Origin: Catalimonadaceae bacterium JC749
GTDB lineage: Bacteria; Bacteroidota; Bacteroidia; Cytophagales; Cyclobacteriaceae
DNA: 64,000 nucleotides
Assembly (NCBI GenBank): GCA_021730635.1
Contig: JAJNNC010000001.1
Location: 62,001-126,000 of the forward strand
Direction: 5' to 3'
The notes beneath the pieces were generated by a model, which was not told the DNA's origin, did no database searches, and saw nothing but the letters and a program-made list of their open reading frames with translations. Within the stretch, counting starts at the first letter, position 1; the number at the start of each line of letters is the position of its first letter. A program made the position numbers and the translations under genes. Below are positions 46,901 to 55,456 of this stretch, in pieces.

Positions 46901-48067
46901 CCTGAGAAAGGAGAAGTCATCCTCTACCTGAAATCAGAGGAAAAGCAGTGGGCGCTGATCTCGGTGAAGGATACCGGCACAGGCATCCCTGCTGAAGAAC
47001 TGGATAAAGTCTTTGATCGCTTTTATCAGGTCGATAGTTCTCAGATCCGGGCCCATGAAGGCAGTGGACTGGGCATGGCCCTGGCCAAAGAGTTGACAGA
47101 GCTGCATCATGGCCACATCACCGTGGACAGCAAGGAAGGGAAAGGCACCACCTTCACGGTGTGGCTGCCATTGGGCAAAGCCCATTTGTCAAAAAAAGAA
47201 ATTCGTGATCATGTGAAAGTGGAACTTCCGGAAAGAGTCGCTCTTGATCAGTTAACAGATAGGGAGGTAGTGGAAGAGAAAACAATACCGGTGGATGCAA
47301 ACAGTAATAACCCCCTCCTTCTGGTGGTAGAGGACAATACAGACATGCGCCATTACATTCTCAATATCTTGGAAGCTCATTATCAGGTGAGGGAAGCGAA
47401 AAATGGTCAAGAAGGAATTGTCATGGCCCGGGAACTGCTGCCCGACTTAATCATTAGTGATGTGATGATGCCTGAGATGGATGGCTACCAACTCTGCCAA
47501 CAACTCAAAACCGATGAGCTCACCAGCCATATCCCTATCATCCTGCTCACGGCTAAAGCTGACCAAAAAAGCAAGCTATCCGGCCTGGAAATCGGAGCGG
47601 ATGACTACCTCTATAAACCCTTTGATGGAGATGAGTTACGCCTGATCGTGAGAAACCGCATTGCCGAACGGCAGAAAATGCGCGAGCACTACAGCCGACA
47701 AATGATCCTGGAACCCCAATCCGTCCTGGTAGCTTCGGTGGATCAGCAATTCCTGCAGCGAGTGGTGCAGATCGTAGAGGACCATATGGCCGATACTTCA
47801 TTCGGGATAGACGTTTTCACCCGTGAAGTCGGCATGAGCCGGGCCCAGCTTTTCCGCAAGCTCAAAGCCCTGACCGATTATACGCCCGGGGATTTCATCC
47901 GGGTCAGGCGTTTGCACAGAGCCGCTGAGCTGCTCAGGCAGGGAGCCGGTAACATTGCCGAAGTGGCCTTTCAGACAGGCTTCCAGGACCCTTCTTACTT
48001 CACCAAGTGCTTTCAGAAGCAGTTTAAGCAAACTCCTTCCGAGTTTCTGGCTGCTCGCTCGGTTTGA
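43979..48067 (+). CDS. Hybrid two-component system sensor/response regulator, HTCS C
   Basis: This 1362-aa protein has the same architecture: signal peptide (MKVTVNAFFAAICLGCAV, unlike A and B), 14-motif propeller sensor close to A and B, Y_Y_Y, transmembrane helix, HisKA (His853), HATPase (GSGLGMALAKELTELH), receiver (Asp1161, MPEMDG), AraC helix-turn-helix (VGMSRAQLFRKLKALTDYTP). The kinase-receiver half is the most diverged of the five. The final 50 residues remain nearly identical to B and D, consistent with conserved DNA recognition. It is a single gene, not in a tandem pair, and follows the HExxH gene. Confidence 0.95.
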   Translation: MKVTVNAFFAAICLGCAVNAHLLAQPENLRFEQLTIEHGLSNNFVSKILQDRRGYVWFGTANGLNKFDGYTFTTYKRKPGDSTSLPNSGIGQMLVDQEGTLWIGYGGNGICKFDYDTETFTCYKNSIKQYAGAISLNEDQEGSLWIGARDGLYRFDKSTGTFSSENFVPQLVPAADSSLVSNVINAIYKDKKGTLWLGSHYGLHQMHLQPGGKDQPSQVSFTHYRHDPANPNSLSDNVVIDILEDHKGVLWLSNENGLNAFNPATATFSQYYYYPLNATNLSGDLAEDLQGHLWLGTDSGLVRLNKERTEIVEFRNIPEDPYSINNNHIISILADRSGTIWVGTLTQGINKASIYQKPFQHYQLHPFLPQSLSSNLVGSMTEDKTGTVWVGTFGGGLNRFDKQTQTFTHYRHDPEDPRSLGDDNVSKILEDREGNLWIATLYGNKPFSRLDPGTGTFESYSEGVYQKLGEHGIFTLYEDKEGVLWLGTMWGVKSWDRKTGKIMHYTHDPPDGLSDSWVKTIIEDHQGNLWMGTDKSLYRLNRKTGRFTQYKHDSNDDQSIISDEIKCIFQDSQNNLWIGTKGIGLCRFDYATESFEEFTQKRGLPDYTVYSILEDDAGNLWLGTDKGLSCFSLTRQTFTNYDASDGLQSNQFAIFYEIGAHGKGSDGTLYFGGINGFNAFDPAKIQPNPYVPPVVITQFKLFDKVMPGSHEAKEIHLAYEENFFSFEFASLNFMNAQKNQYSYRLQNFDSDWVDSGTRRYASYTNLDPGRYIFQVKASNNDGLWNEQGASMTIIIHPPWWQTWWAYTLYGLLALCILWTVRYYEIKRVKLRQRAAYLTELDSVKTRFFANISHEFRTPLTLILGPLKDMYDDTFKGDRKAVFGVMIRNGQRLLNLINQLLDISKLEAGKMQLQATYTDLVALLRHIAAAYESIAADKKIKYFFYPEMPELMLYADQEKIEKIVHNLLSNAFKFTPEKGEVILYLKSEEKQWALISVKDTGTGIPAEELDKVFDRFYQVDSSQIRAHEGSGLGMALAKELTELHHGHITVDSKEGKGTTFTVWLPLGKAHLSKKEIRDHVKVELPERVALDQLTDREVVEEKTIPVDANSNNPLLLVVEDNTDMRHYILNILEAHYQVREAKNGQEGIVMARELLPDLIISDVMMPEMDGYQLCQQLKTDELTSHIPIILLTAKADQKSKLSGLEIGADDYLYKPFDGDELRLIVRNRIAERQKMREHYSRQMILEPQSVLVASVDQQFLQRVVQIVEDHMADTSFGIDVFTREVGMSRAQLFRKLKALTDYTPGDFIRVRRLHRAAELLRQGAGNIAEVAFQTGFQDPSYFTKCFQKQFKQTPSEFLAARSV

Positions 48068-48618
48068 CAGCATTCATTTCTGGGCTGTATGCAATGATCT
48101 ATCCCAACAGGCAGCGGTTGAGGATGACTGTTTCTCATAGCCTTTCCATAATGGACAGAAAGATATGCCTGATTATTTTCCCGCTGATCCATCCTTTTCT
48201 ACCAGTTGATACTAATTTACCAGTTTTGGATACAATCGTCCTAGCCTGTCCCTGGCATTTAACTATAACTTTACCAATGTCTGCAAGCAAAGGACCAATT
48301 CGTTTTGTTGGTTTAAGGGTTATGCGTTTCGTAAAATTTCATACTATCAGGAAACCTGGGTCTGAGTAGATTCGGGTTTCTTTGATGAAAACTGAAGACA
48401 GGCTAGCCTATCGCTGAAGGTAGCTTCAGTAAGGCGTATGGCTCAGGCTTATCTCAGGGGATAATGGTCATTAAAAATCACAACCTATTTATCTACTATG
48501 ATAATGAAAAGAGGTATATTCATAACAAGCTTATGTTCAGGCAGCTGCGACACACTTTTCTGGTGATATCCTGCCCCACCACACTGACAAAACAATTAAT
48601 CTTCTAACAGATCAAACG
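48068..48618. other. Intergenic stretch with promoter module copy 3
   Basis: The only clear element is the promoter module at 48217-48273. A palindrome AGGCTAGCCT occurs near 48398. No gene is supported; short frames lack homology and start context. The next gene begins 345 nt after the -7 element, so a relic gene may have occupied the gap. Confidence 0.5.
48217..48273 (+). promoter_or_regulatory. HTCS-cluster promoter module, copy 3
   Basis: TTACCAGT (48217-48224), 13 nt, GTCCTAGCCTGTCC (48238-48251), 14 nt, TAACTTTA (48266-48273). Spacing is identical to copies 2 and 4. The -7 element is weaker (final G replaced by A), and TTCATCAGG is absent downstream. It lies upstream of the TPR gene. 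Confidence 0.6.
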
Positions 48619-50295
48619 ATGAAAACAAATACGAAACGCCCAGGGAACTGCTTCTTCTCAGCCCTGGTATTGGTTATCCTCCTCTCTCTGTGGTATCCCT
48701 CACTGTTAAAAGCACAGCATCATTCGGCAGCACAGCCAGATACCAAACCTGCCACGCTGCTGCCAGGGATGGGCAATGATCACCATCCTATCACAACAAA
48801 GAACCCGGAAGCGCAGCGTTTCTTCGATCAGGGCTTGATGATGATCTTCGGCTTTAACCGTCCGGAAGCGGTACGCTCCTTCCGCCGTGCCGCGGAACTG
48901 GACCCACAGGCAGCCATGCCTCACTGGGGATTGTCTTTGGCCCTGGGCCGACACCTGAATATGGATACGGATATGGACGTGCAGGCACAGGAAGCGCACC
49001 AGGCTATCCAGAAGGCAGTGGCGTTGCGTGCAAACGCCTCGCCCGTCGAACAAGCTTATATTCAGGCCCTGGCCAAACGTTGCTCAGGGGAAACGAATGC
49101 GGATTGGGAAAAGATAGACCAGGATTACCACGATGCCATGCAGGGGTTGATGCGACAGTACCCCGATGACCTGGATGCGGCTTCTCTTTATGCAGAGAGT
49201 GTGATGAATCTGAACCGTTATAGATGGTACGATGCCAAGGGCAACCCTTCAGAAGAAGCGGAGGAGAGTCGTCTTTTGCTGGAGACTATCATGAGACGCA
49301 ACCCCGACCATGCACTGGCCAATCACCTCTATATTCATTTGCTGGATACCTCTCCTCACCCTGAACATGCCCTGGCCTCTGCCTACCGCCTGGCGAATCT
49401 GGTACCGGGCGCCGGACACCTGGTGCACATGCCCAGCCATATTCTGATGACCCTGGGCGACTATGAAATGGTGGCAAAAGTGAATGAACAGGCCGTGCAG
49501 GCGGACCAGGAGTACCTGAAACGAACAGGAGTAAGCGGAAACATTTACACCCATATGTATTATCCCCACAACCTCCATATGATCGTCCGGGCACGGATGG
49601 AGCAGGGCCGATACAATGAGGCCAAACAAGCGGCTGACAAAATCAAGGAGTTCCTGGAACCTGATTTTGATAAAGATCCCATGATGATTGATTACTTCCT
49701 GCCCAATGTGCTCTTTGTGCTCCTGCGCTTTCAACAATGGGATGAGGTGCTGGCTATGCCCATGCCACACGACCGTATGTATATGACCAAAGCCCTCTGG
49801 CATTATGGGCAGACCCTGGCCTTAGCGGCCAAAGGCCGTAGGGAGGAAGCCACCGCAGCAAAAGCGGCCTTTTCAGAGGCCAGAAGTAAGGTGCCATCAG
49901 ATTGGATATGGATGTTCAACGCAGCAGATACCATGTTAAACCTGTCAGCTATCATTCTGGAAGCCCGGCTGGCTTCAGACGAACAAACAGCCCTTACGCA
50001 CTGGAAGAGGGCAGTTGCTGCCCAGGATGCCCTCAATTATGAGGAACCGCCGGCCTGGTATTATCCGGTGCGAGAGTCGCTGGGAAGTGCGCTTTTACGT
50101 GCAGGACAAGCCGCAGAGGCAGAAGCCGTATTTCGTGAAAACCTGAAGCTGCATCCCCGCAACGGACGCTCCCTTTTCGGACTGCTGGAGAGCCTGAAAG
50201 CACAGCAGAAAAATGAGGAGGTTCAATGGATTCAAAGGGAATTTGACAATGTCTGGAAACCGTCGCCCCTATCGTTACAGATCGATGACTTCTAG
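48619..50295 (+). CDS. Secreted tetratricopeptide-repeat protein
   Basis: This 558-aa protein has a signal peptide (SALVLVILLSLWYPSLLKAQ). TPR-like helical repeats spread from about residue 55 to 540, for example RFFDQGLMMIFGFNRPEAVR, then SFRRAAELDPQAAMPHWGLS, and a C-terminal EAVFRENLKLHPRNGRSLFG pair. The middle carries NHLYIHLLDTSPHPEHAL and a MPSHILM segment common in a family of Bacteroidota periplasmic TPR proteins. No enzyme motif is seen, so it may be a scaffold. It lies inside the HTCS cluster downstream of promoter copy 3, suggesting a shared regulon. Confidence 0.8.
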   Translation: MKTNTKRPGNCFFSALVLVILLSLWYPSLLKAQHHSAAQPDTKPATLLPGMGNDHHPITTKNPEAQRFFDQGLMMIFGFNRPEAVRSFRRAAELDPQAAMPHWGLSLALGRHLNMDTDMDVQAQEAHQAIQKAVALRANASPVEQAYIQALAKRCSGETNADWEKIDQDYHDAMQGLMRQYPDDLDAASLYAESVMNLNRYRWYDAKGNPSEEAEESRLLLETIMRRNPDHALANHLYIHLLDTSPHPEHALASAYRLANLVPGAGHLVHMPSHILMTLGDYEMVAKVNEQAVQADQEYLKRTGVSGNIYTHMYYPHNLHMIVRARMEQGRYNEAKQAADKIKEFLEPDFDKDPMMIDYFLPNVLFVLLRFQQWDEVLAMPMPHDRMYMTKALWHYGQTLALAAKGRREEATAAKAAFSEARSKVPSDWIWMFNAADTMLNLSAIILEARLASDEQTALTHWKRAVAAQDALNYEEPPAWYYPVRESLGSALLRAGQAAEAEAVFRENLKLHPRNGRSLFGLLESLKAQQKNEEVQWIQREFDNVWKPSPLSLQIDDF

Positions 50296-50710
50296 GAAAG
50301 AGCCAGGATTTTTCGCCTGACATCATCATGAGGGTGCCCTGCTACTGGCCGGAAAAGCGAAGGAAGTAGCATTGTTTTTCTATGAAGCGATAAACCCGAC
50401 CACGCGGGACGGATGCGACAGTGAGACTACGAATAGAAGAACTGTAGTGAACAAGCAGCGGTAACACTTCCCTACCTTTAAACATTGTATGGAATACCTA
50501 AAGTGTTTCCTAACTTTCCCCTCTGAGGAAGGATCCGCTCGCCCATGATCACACCGAGTCTTCCCTGCATCCATGCTGGCGAAGACATATTGTTTTTATG
50601 GGGCAACAGCAGACGGAACCTACCTTTTGGTGCCCTATGACCAGCTGTTTTTGCAAAACTACCATGCATGCCTGCCATGCTTCTTCTACCCCCAGGTGTT
50701 TGTTGCAAAT
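50296..50710. other. Intergenic stretch without supported genes
   Basis: No frame has convincing start context or homology, and the strand-mixed short frames look like chance. The stretch leads into promoter module copy 4 at 50711. Confidence 0.5.
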
Positions 50711-50767
50711 TTACCAGTAAAAGTAGCAGGTGTCCTAGCCTGTCCATAGCCCTGTCCTGTAGCTTTG
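50711..50767 (+). promoter_or_regulatory. HTCS-cluster promoter module, copy 4
   Basis: TTACCAGT (50711-50718), 13 nt, GTCCTAGCCTGTCC (50732-50745), 14 nt, TAGCTTTG (50760-50767), the best match of all copies. CTTCATCAGGTCATA follows, as in copy 2. The TIG lipoprotein ATG lies 40 nt downstream. Confidence 0.7.
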
Positions 50768-50807
50768 CTTCATCAGGTCATACTTCAACTGTTAAATGAT
50801 AACTCCT

Positions 50808-51179
50808 ATGAAAAAGCAACTTATCTTCGTTTTAGCCCTCTCCACCCTTTTCCTGGCTGCCTGTGCAGAAGAAATGCTATACCCTCTCGCTTCTGATGCT
50901 GCTGTCACGCCTAAAGTTAAAATGACATCCTTTTATCCTGAAGAAGCGGCCATTGGAACAGCCGTCACCCTATTTGGAGAAAACTTCAGTCTCTCCCTTG
51001 CAGATAACTATGTTACCTTCGATAGTGTCAGGGCAGAGGTGATACAAGCACAAACAGGAACCGTAGTGGTGCGTATCCCTGACACTTTAGCACCCGGTGA
51101 TTACACCATCAGTTTGTTGGTACATGAACAATGGGTGAGTTCCGCAAAAGCTATTAAAGTAGTTGATCCAAGGTTGTAA
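50808..51179 (+). CDS. IPT/TIG-domain lipoprotein
   Basis: This 123-aa lipoprotein (TLFLAAC, Cys19) has one immunoglobulin-like IPT/TIG fold: MTSFYPEEAAIGTAVTLFGENF, then NYVTFDSVRAEVI and VVVRIPDTLAPGDYTISLLV. Such domains bind carbohydrate or protein at the cell surface in Bacteroidota. It is directly upstream of HTCS D, separated by a leader, and downstream of promoter copy 4; HTCS A has only a relic at this place. It could present ligand to the adjacent HTCS sensors, which is inference. The ATG at 50808 is preferred over the frame start at 50796. Confidence 0.85.
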   Translation: MKKQLIFVLALSTLFLAACAEEMLYPLASDAAVTPKVKMTSFYPEEAAIGTAVTLFGENFSLSLADNYVTFDSVRAEVIQAQTGTVVVRIPDTLAPGDYTISLLVHEQWVSSAKAIKVVDPRL

Positions 51180-51253
51180 TGGCTTCAGGTATCTGCCCTA
51201 CTGCGCTCTTAGTACATATACTTTTCAGTAATTTCAGACATCAAAGTAATAGC

Positions 51254-51400
51254 TTTCCAATAGCTATTGAAAAAAGCCCATGAGCAAAAATTAAGTACAA
51301 TATTTATAAATATAGGACTGTCTGTTGATAGTTTATATGATGAAACTTCACTACCTTTTTTCACGTGATTAACCTGCGCTGGTGATGAAAACTTTTTCTC
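51254..51400 (+). repeat. Duplicated leader region of HTCS D (matches 34641-34787)
   Basis: Counterpart of the HTCS A leader with the same order of short conserved blocks, ending in ATGAAAACTTTTTCT at the start codon of HTCS D. Confidence 0.8.
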
Positions 51401-54400
51401 TCATAGGGTTCATCAGTTTGTTGCTTCTCTCTTGTATCCAACTCAGGGGACTTACCCAGCCGCAAGACATCATCTCCCGCACCTATACCATGAAAGAAGG
51501 ACTCTCCCATGATGCCATACTTTGCTTGTTGCAGGATAGCCAGGGTTTTATTTGGGTAGGTACGCCATCGGGTCTGAACAAATTTGACGGGTATCATTTT
51601 ACCACCTATTTGGAAAATCCTTCAGACTCTAACAGCCTAACTAATGGTTGGGTAAACTGTTTGTGGGAAGACAAGCAGCAAAGATTATGGATTGGGACTA
51701 CAAAAGGGCTTGATTTATTGGATCTTAAAACTGAAAAGTTTTATCATCTGGTACTGGATACGCTGGATTCAGTCAAGGAATTTAATATGGGTGTTCATGG
51801 TGGTGTGAATAAAATACGGGAACGGGAAGACGGGAAACTCTGGATCTGTACCGGTCAGGGAGTGTATCTGGCTGATCCGCAAACGCTTTCTGTCAAAAGA
51901 ATCATTTATTTTCCTCAGGAGGCCGATGGAAATACTTTTACCGACATTGCTGAAGCCCGGGATGGTTCCCTATGGATAGCAAACAGGAAAGGACTCTTTC
52001 ACAGGGATGCGCATACCGGACAAACGACCCGTTACCGGCATGATCCTTCGGATTCGCATAGCCTGGCGCACGATGTGGTCAGTACGGTGTATATAGATCG
52101 TTATGACAGAGTATGGGCAGGAACAGAAAAAGGCTTTGATTTATTTAATCCTGAGGATCAGTCATTTACGCACTTTTTACAAAGAGAGTTACAATTTGTT
52201 GGTTCCCAGCTTGAGGTACATGCTTTGTTAGAATATCCTGATGGAACATTTTGGGTGGGATCCACTCGTGGATTGTTTGCCTTTGATCCTGAGACCGAAA
52301 AGTTTGATTCAATAATGGATCGGTATATCTGGTCTTTTTTGAAAGACAGACAAGGTAACATTTGGGTAGGGACTGACTATGGACTGCATCAAATAGCACC
52401 TCAAAGTAAAAAATTTAACATTTACCGGCAGTTTGGACAAACGGATGTGGCTGATGTTAGAGTTTATGCAGAAGATGTAGACCATCATTTATGGATCGCC
52501 GGCCTCCGTCCCAATCATTATCTTTTTCGGTTTGATCCTTCTTCCAGGCGTTTCTTCCAGTTTCTGCATGATCCGGAGAATCCCCAAAGTTATTCAGGCA
52601 ATAGTATCAGAGGCATTATTCCTGATCATGAGGGAGGGGTCTGGCTGGCTTCCTATTTCAAACTGGAGAAATTCGATCCGCAATACCAGACCTTCTCAAG
52701 CATTGCTCTACCTTTTGAGCCTACAACGATACTCAAAGATTCCCAGGGGAAGATCTGGCTGGGGGGATGGGCGGAAGCAGGAATATATGATCCACAAACA
52801 GAAACGTATGAGCGGTTACCGGCTTTTCCCCGTACCACAGTTAATTCTTTTTTGGAAGACCGGGAGGAAAATATTTGGGCCGGGACTGACGTGGGGCTCA
52901 TCAGGTATAGTTTGAAAACCGGGCAACTGGATATTTTCAAACATGATCCTGCTGACCCTCAAAGTTTATCCAATAATCGTGTCTACCATCTGATGATGGA
53001 TCAGGATGGAATCATATGGATGGGCACTTTCGGGGGGCTCCATCAAATGATCCCAGGCACAGAAAAGGCTAAACCAAGATTCATCCATTGGCGAAGCTTT
53101 AATTCCGATCTGCCCAGTGATAATGTATATTCTGTTATTGATGGCGGAGACGGCACCCTTTGGATGAGTTGTGGCAACAGGATCTCTCATTTCTTTCCAC
53201 AGACAGGCCAGTTCCGCAATTATGACTATGATGACGGACTGCATGGTCAAAGTGTGTTCAAAGGTCTGAGAAGCCATAACGGCGAAATGTTTTTCAGTAG
53301 TAAAGATGGCCTGATTGTCTTTCATCCTGATAGCCTTCAGGACAATCCTTACATTCCTCCGGTAGCCATTACTGGATTTTCTATCAATAGTCAGCCAGTA
53401 CCAGTACGTGGAAGTTATGTAGATACCCTGCAATGGGAAACACCCTTGGCTCATACCATGCCCTACACGAATGAGATAGAGCTTAGCTATCAGCAGAATG
53501 ATTTTTCTTTGGAATTTGCCGCTTTGAACTTTGTCAACCCTGGAAACAATCTCTACAAATACAAGCTGGAACCCTATGAAAAAGACTGGATTGAAACTAC
53601 GGCTGGTACCCGTATCGCTCGTTATACAAACATCAGTCCAGGTACATATACTTTCCGGGTCATCGGTTCCAATAACGACGGCTTGTGGAATGAGGAAGGC
53701 AGCAGCCTGAGCATCATCATCCATCCGCCCTGGTGGCAGACCTGGTGGGCTTATACAATCTATGCCTTGCTAGGAATCAGTATCCTGTTTGGCCTGGTCT
53801 ATTACCTGGTCTCCCGCGAAAGACTCAAGAACGACTTGAAACTGCAGCGCTTAGAAGCCGAGAAAATGCATGAGATAGACCAGATGAAAAGCCGCTTCTT
53901 TGCCAACATCTCTCATGAGTTCCGTACCCCGCTAACTTTGATCCTGGGTCCTTTGAAAGCCTTGCAGGAGGGCACTCTCACCGGTGATCCAAAAGCTGTC
54001 TTTGCTGTGATGAGCAGAAATGCCCAGCGACTGCTCAGGCTCATCAACCAGTTGTTAGACTTCAGCAAACTGGAAGCAGGTAAGATGCAACTGCAAACCA
54101 CTCAAACCGATCTGGTCCTCTTGCTCAGGCACATTGTCTCCGCCTATGAATCCCTGGCTACTGAGAAAAAGATCAAATACTTCTTCTATGCGGAAGTAGA
54201 GGAACTCATCATGCAGCTAGACCAGGAGAAAGTGGCTACCATCATCCATAACCTCTTGTCCAATGCTTTCAAGTTCACTCCAGCAGGAGGAGAAATAATC
54301 CTGCACCTGAAAGTAGAGGAACCATGGGCTACTATCACAGTCAAGGATACTGGCATAGGCATCCCTGCTGAAGAGCTGGACAAGGTCTTTGACCGTTTCT

Positions 54401-55452
54401 ATCAGGTAGACAGCTCTCAGACCAGAGAACAGGAAGGCAGTGGGCTGGGCATGGCATTGGCCAAAGAACTCACAGAGCTGCATCAGGGTCAGATTAGGGT
54501 GGAAAGCCAGCAAGCAAAAGGCAGCACCTTCACTCTCTGGCTACCTTTAGGCAAAGCATCTCTACATCCAGAACAGATCAGAGAGACAGCAGAAGTAAAA
54601 ACCAGTGAAGGGTATTTTGTTGATCAGCCATTGACCAGAGAGATAGCAGCAACGGAAGAGGAAACTACCACCATAGAAGCTAATGATCATCCGCTCATCC
54701 TGGTGGTAGAAGACCATGCTGACATGCGTCACTACATCCGCAGTATCCTGCAAAGTCATTATCAGGTGCAGGAAGCCGCCAATGGTGTAATAGGATTACA
54801 GATGAGCAGAGAAGGCTTGCCTGACTTAATCATCAGTGATGTGATGATGCCCCAGATGGATGGCTATCAGCTCTGTGAAAAGATAAAAACCAATGAGCTG
54901 ACCAGCCATATTCCCATCATCCTGCTCACAGCCAAAGCAGATAGGCAGAGCAAACTCACTGGATTAGAAACCGGGGCGGATGACTACCTGGCCAAACCCT
55001 TTGAAGCAGAGGAGTTGCTGGTGAGGATCTATAACCTGATAGAAAGCAGAAAGAAACTAAGAGCGCACTACAGCAGGCAGATCACCCTGCAACCCAAAGC
55101 CATCAGCATCACTTCTGTGGATGAACAGTTTTTACAGAAAGTCATGCTGGTGATAGAAGCCCACATGGATGACACAGCTTTTGGGGTAGAAGCCTTGGGC
55201 AGGGAAGTAGGCATGAGCCGTATGCAGTTACTCAGAAAGCTGAAAGCACTAACTGATCAACCACCGATAGATTTTATCCGGGTCAGGCGTTTGCACAGAG
55301 CCGCTGAGCTGCTCAGACAAGGGGCTGGCAACATTGCAGAAGTAGCTTTTCAGACAGGTTTCCAGGACCCTTCTTACTTCACCAAATGCTTCCAAAAACA
55401 GTTTAACCAAACTCCTTCTGAATTTCTGGCAGCCCGCACCTTTTCCTCCTAA
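51385..55452 (+). CDS. Hybrid two-component system sensor/response regulator, HTCS D
   Basis: This 1355-aa protein (start ATG 51385, with a GTG just before) has a diverged propeller sensor compared with A-C; its blade motifs include GFIWVGT, QRLWIGT and GTLWMSC. Y_Y_Y, a transmembrane helix, HisKA (His844), HATPase, receiver (Asp1152, MPQMDG) and AraC helix-turn-helix (VGMSRMQLLRKLKALTDQPP) follow. The kinase region DNA is almost identical to E (53750-54140 against 57770-58160, one mismatch seen in about 400 nt). The C-terminal ARTFSS end matches A. This indicates recombination among paralogues. Confidence 0.95.
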   Translation: MKTFSLIGFISLLLLSCIQLRGLTQPQDIISRTYTMKEGLSHDAILCLLQDSQGFIWVGTPSGLNKFDGYHFTTYLENPSDSNSLTNGWVNCLWEDKQQRLWIGTTKGLDLLDLKTEKFYHLVLDTLDSVKEFNMGVHGGVNKIREREDGKLWICTGQGVYLADPQTLSVKRIIYFPQEADGNTFTDIAEARDGSLWIANRKGLFHRDAHTGQTTRYRHDPSDSHSLAHDVVSTVYIDRYDRVWAGTEKGFDLFNPEDQSFTHFLQRELQFVGSQLEVHALLEYPDGTFWVGSTRGLFAFDPETEKFDSIMDRYIWSFLKDRQGNIWVGTDYGLHQIAPQSKKFNIYRQFGQTDVADVRVYAEDVDHHLWIAGLRPNHYLFRFDPSSRRFFQFLHDPENPQSYSGNSIRGIIPDHEGGVWLASYFKLEKFDPQYQTFSSIALPFEPTTILKDSQGKIWLGGWAEAGIYDPQTETYERLPAFPRTTVNSFLEDREENIWAGTDVGLIRYSLKTGQLDIFKHDPADPQSLSNNRVYHLMMDQDGIIWMGTFGGLHQMIPGTEKAKPRFIHWRSFNSDLPSDNVYSVIDGGDGTLWMSCGNRISHFFPQTGQFRNYDYDDGLHGQSVFKGLRSHNGEMFFSSKDGLIVFHPDSLQDNPYIPPVAITGFSINSQPVPVRGSYVDTLQWETPLAHTMPYTNEIELSYQQNDFSLEFAALNFVNPGNNLYKYKLEPYEKDWIETTAGTRIARYTNISPGTYTFRVIGSNNDGLWNEEGSSLSIIIHPPWWQTWWAYTIYALLGISILFGLVYYLVSRERLKNDLKLQRLEAEKMHEIDQMKSRFFANISHEFRTPLTLILGPLKALQEGTLTGDPKAVFAVMSRNAQRLLRLINQLLDFSKLEAGKMQLQTTQTDLVLLLRHIVSAYESLATEKKIKYFFYAEVEELIMQLDQEKVATIIHNLLSNAFKFTPAGGEIILHLKVEEPWATITVKDTGIGIPAEELDKVFDRFYQVDSSQTREQEGSGLGMALAKELTELHQGQIRVESQQAKGSTFTLWLPLGKASLHPEQIRETAEVKTSEGYFVDQPLTREIAATEEETTTIEANDHPLILVVEDHADMRHYIRSILQSHYQVQEAANGVIGLQMSREGLPDLIISDVMMPQMDGYQLCEKIKTNELTSHIPIILLTAKADRQSKLTGLETGADDYLAKPFEAEELLVRIYNLIESRKKLRAHYSRQITLQPKAISITSVDEQFLQKVMLVIEAHMDDTAFGVEALGREVGMSRMQLLRKLKALTDQPPIDFIRVRRLHRAAELLRQGAGNIAEVAFQTGFQDPSYFTKCFQKQFNQTPSEFLAARTFSS

Positions 55453-55456
55453 GCCT

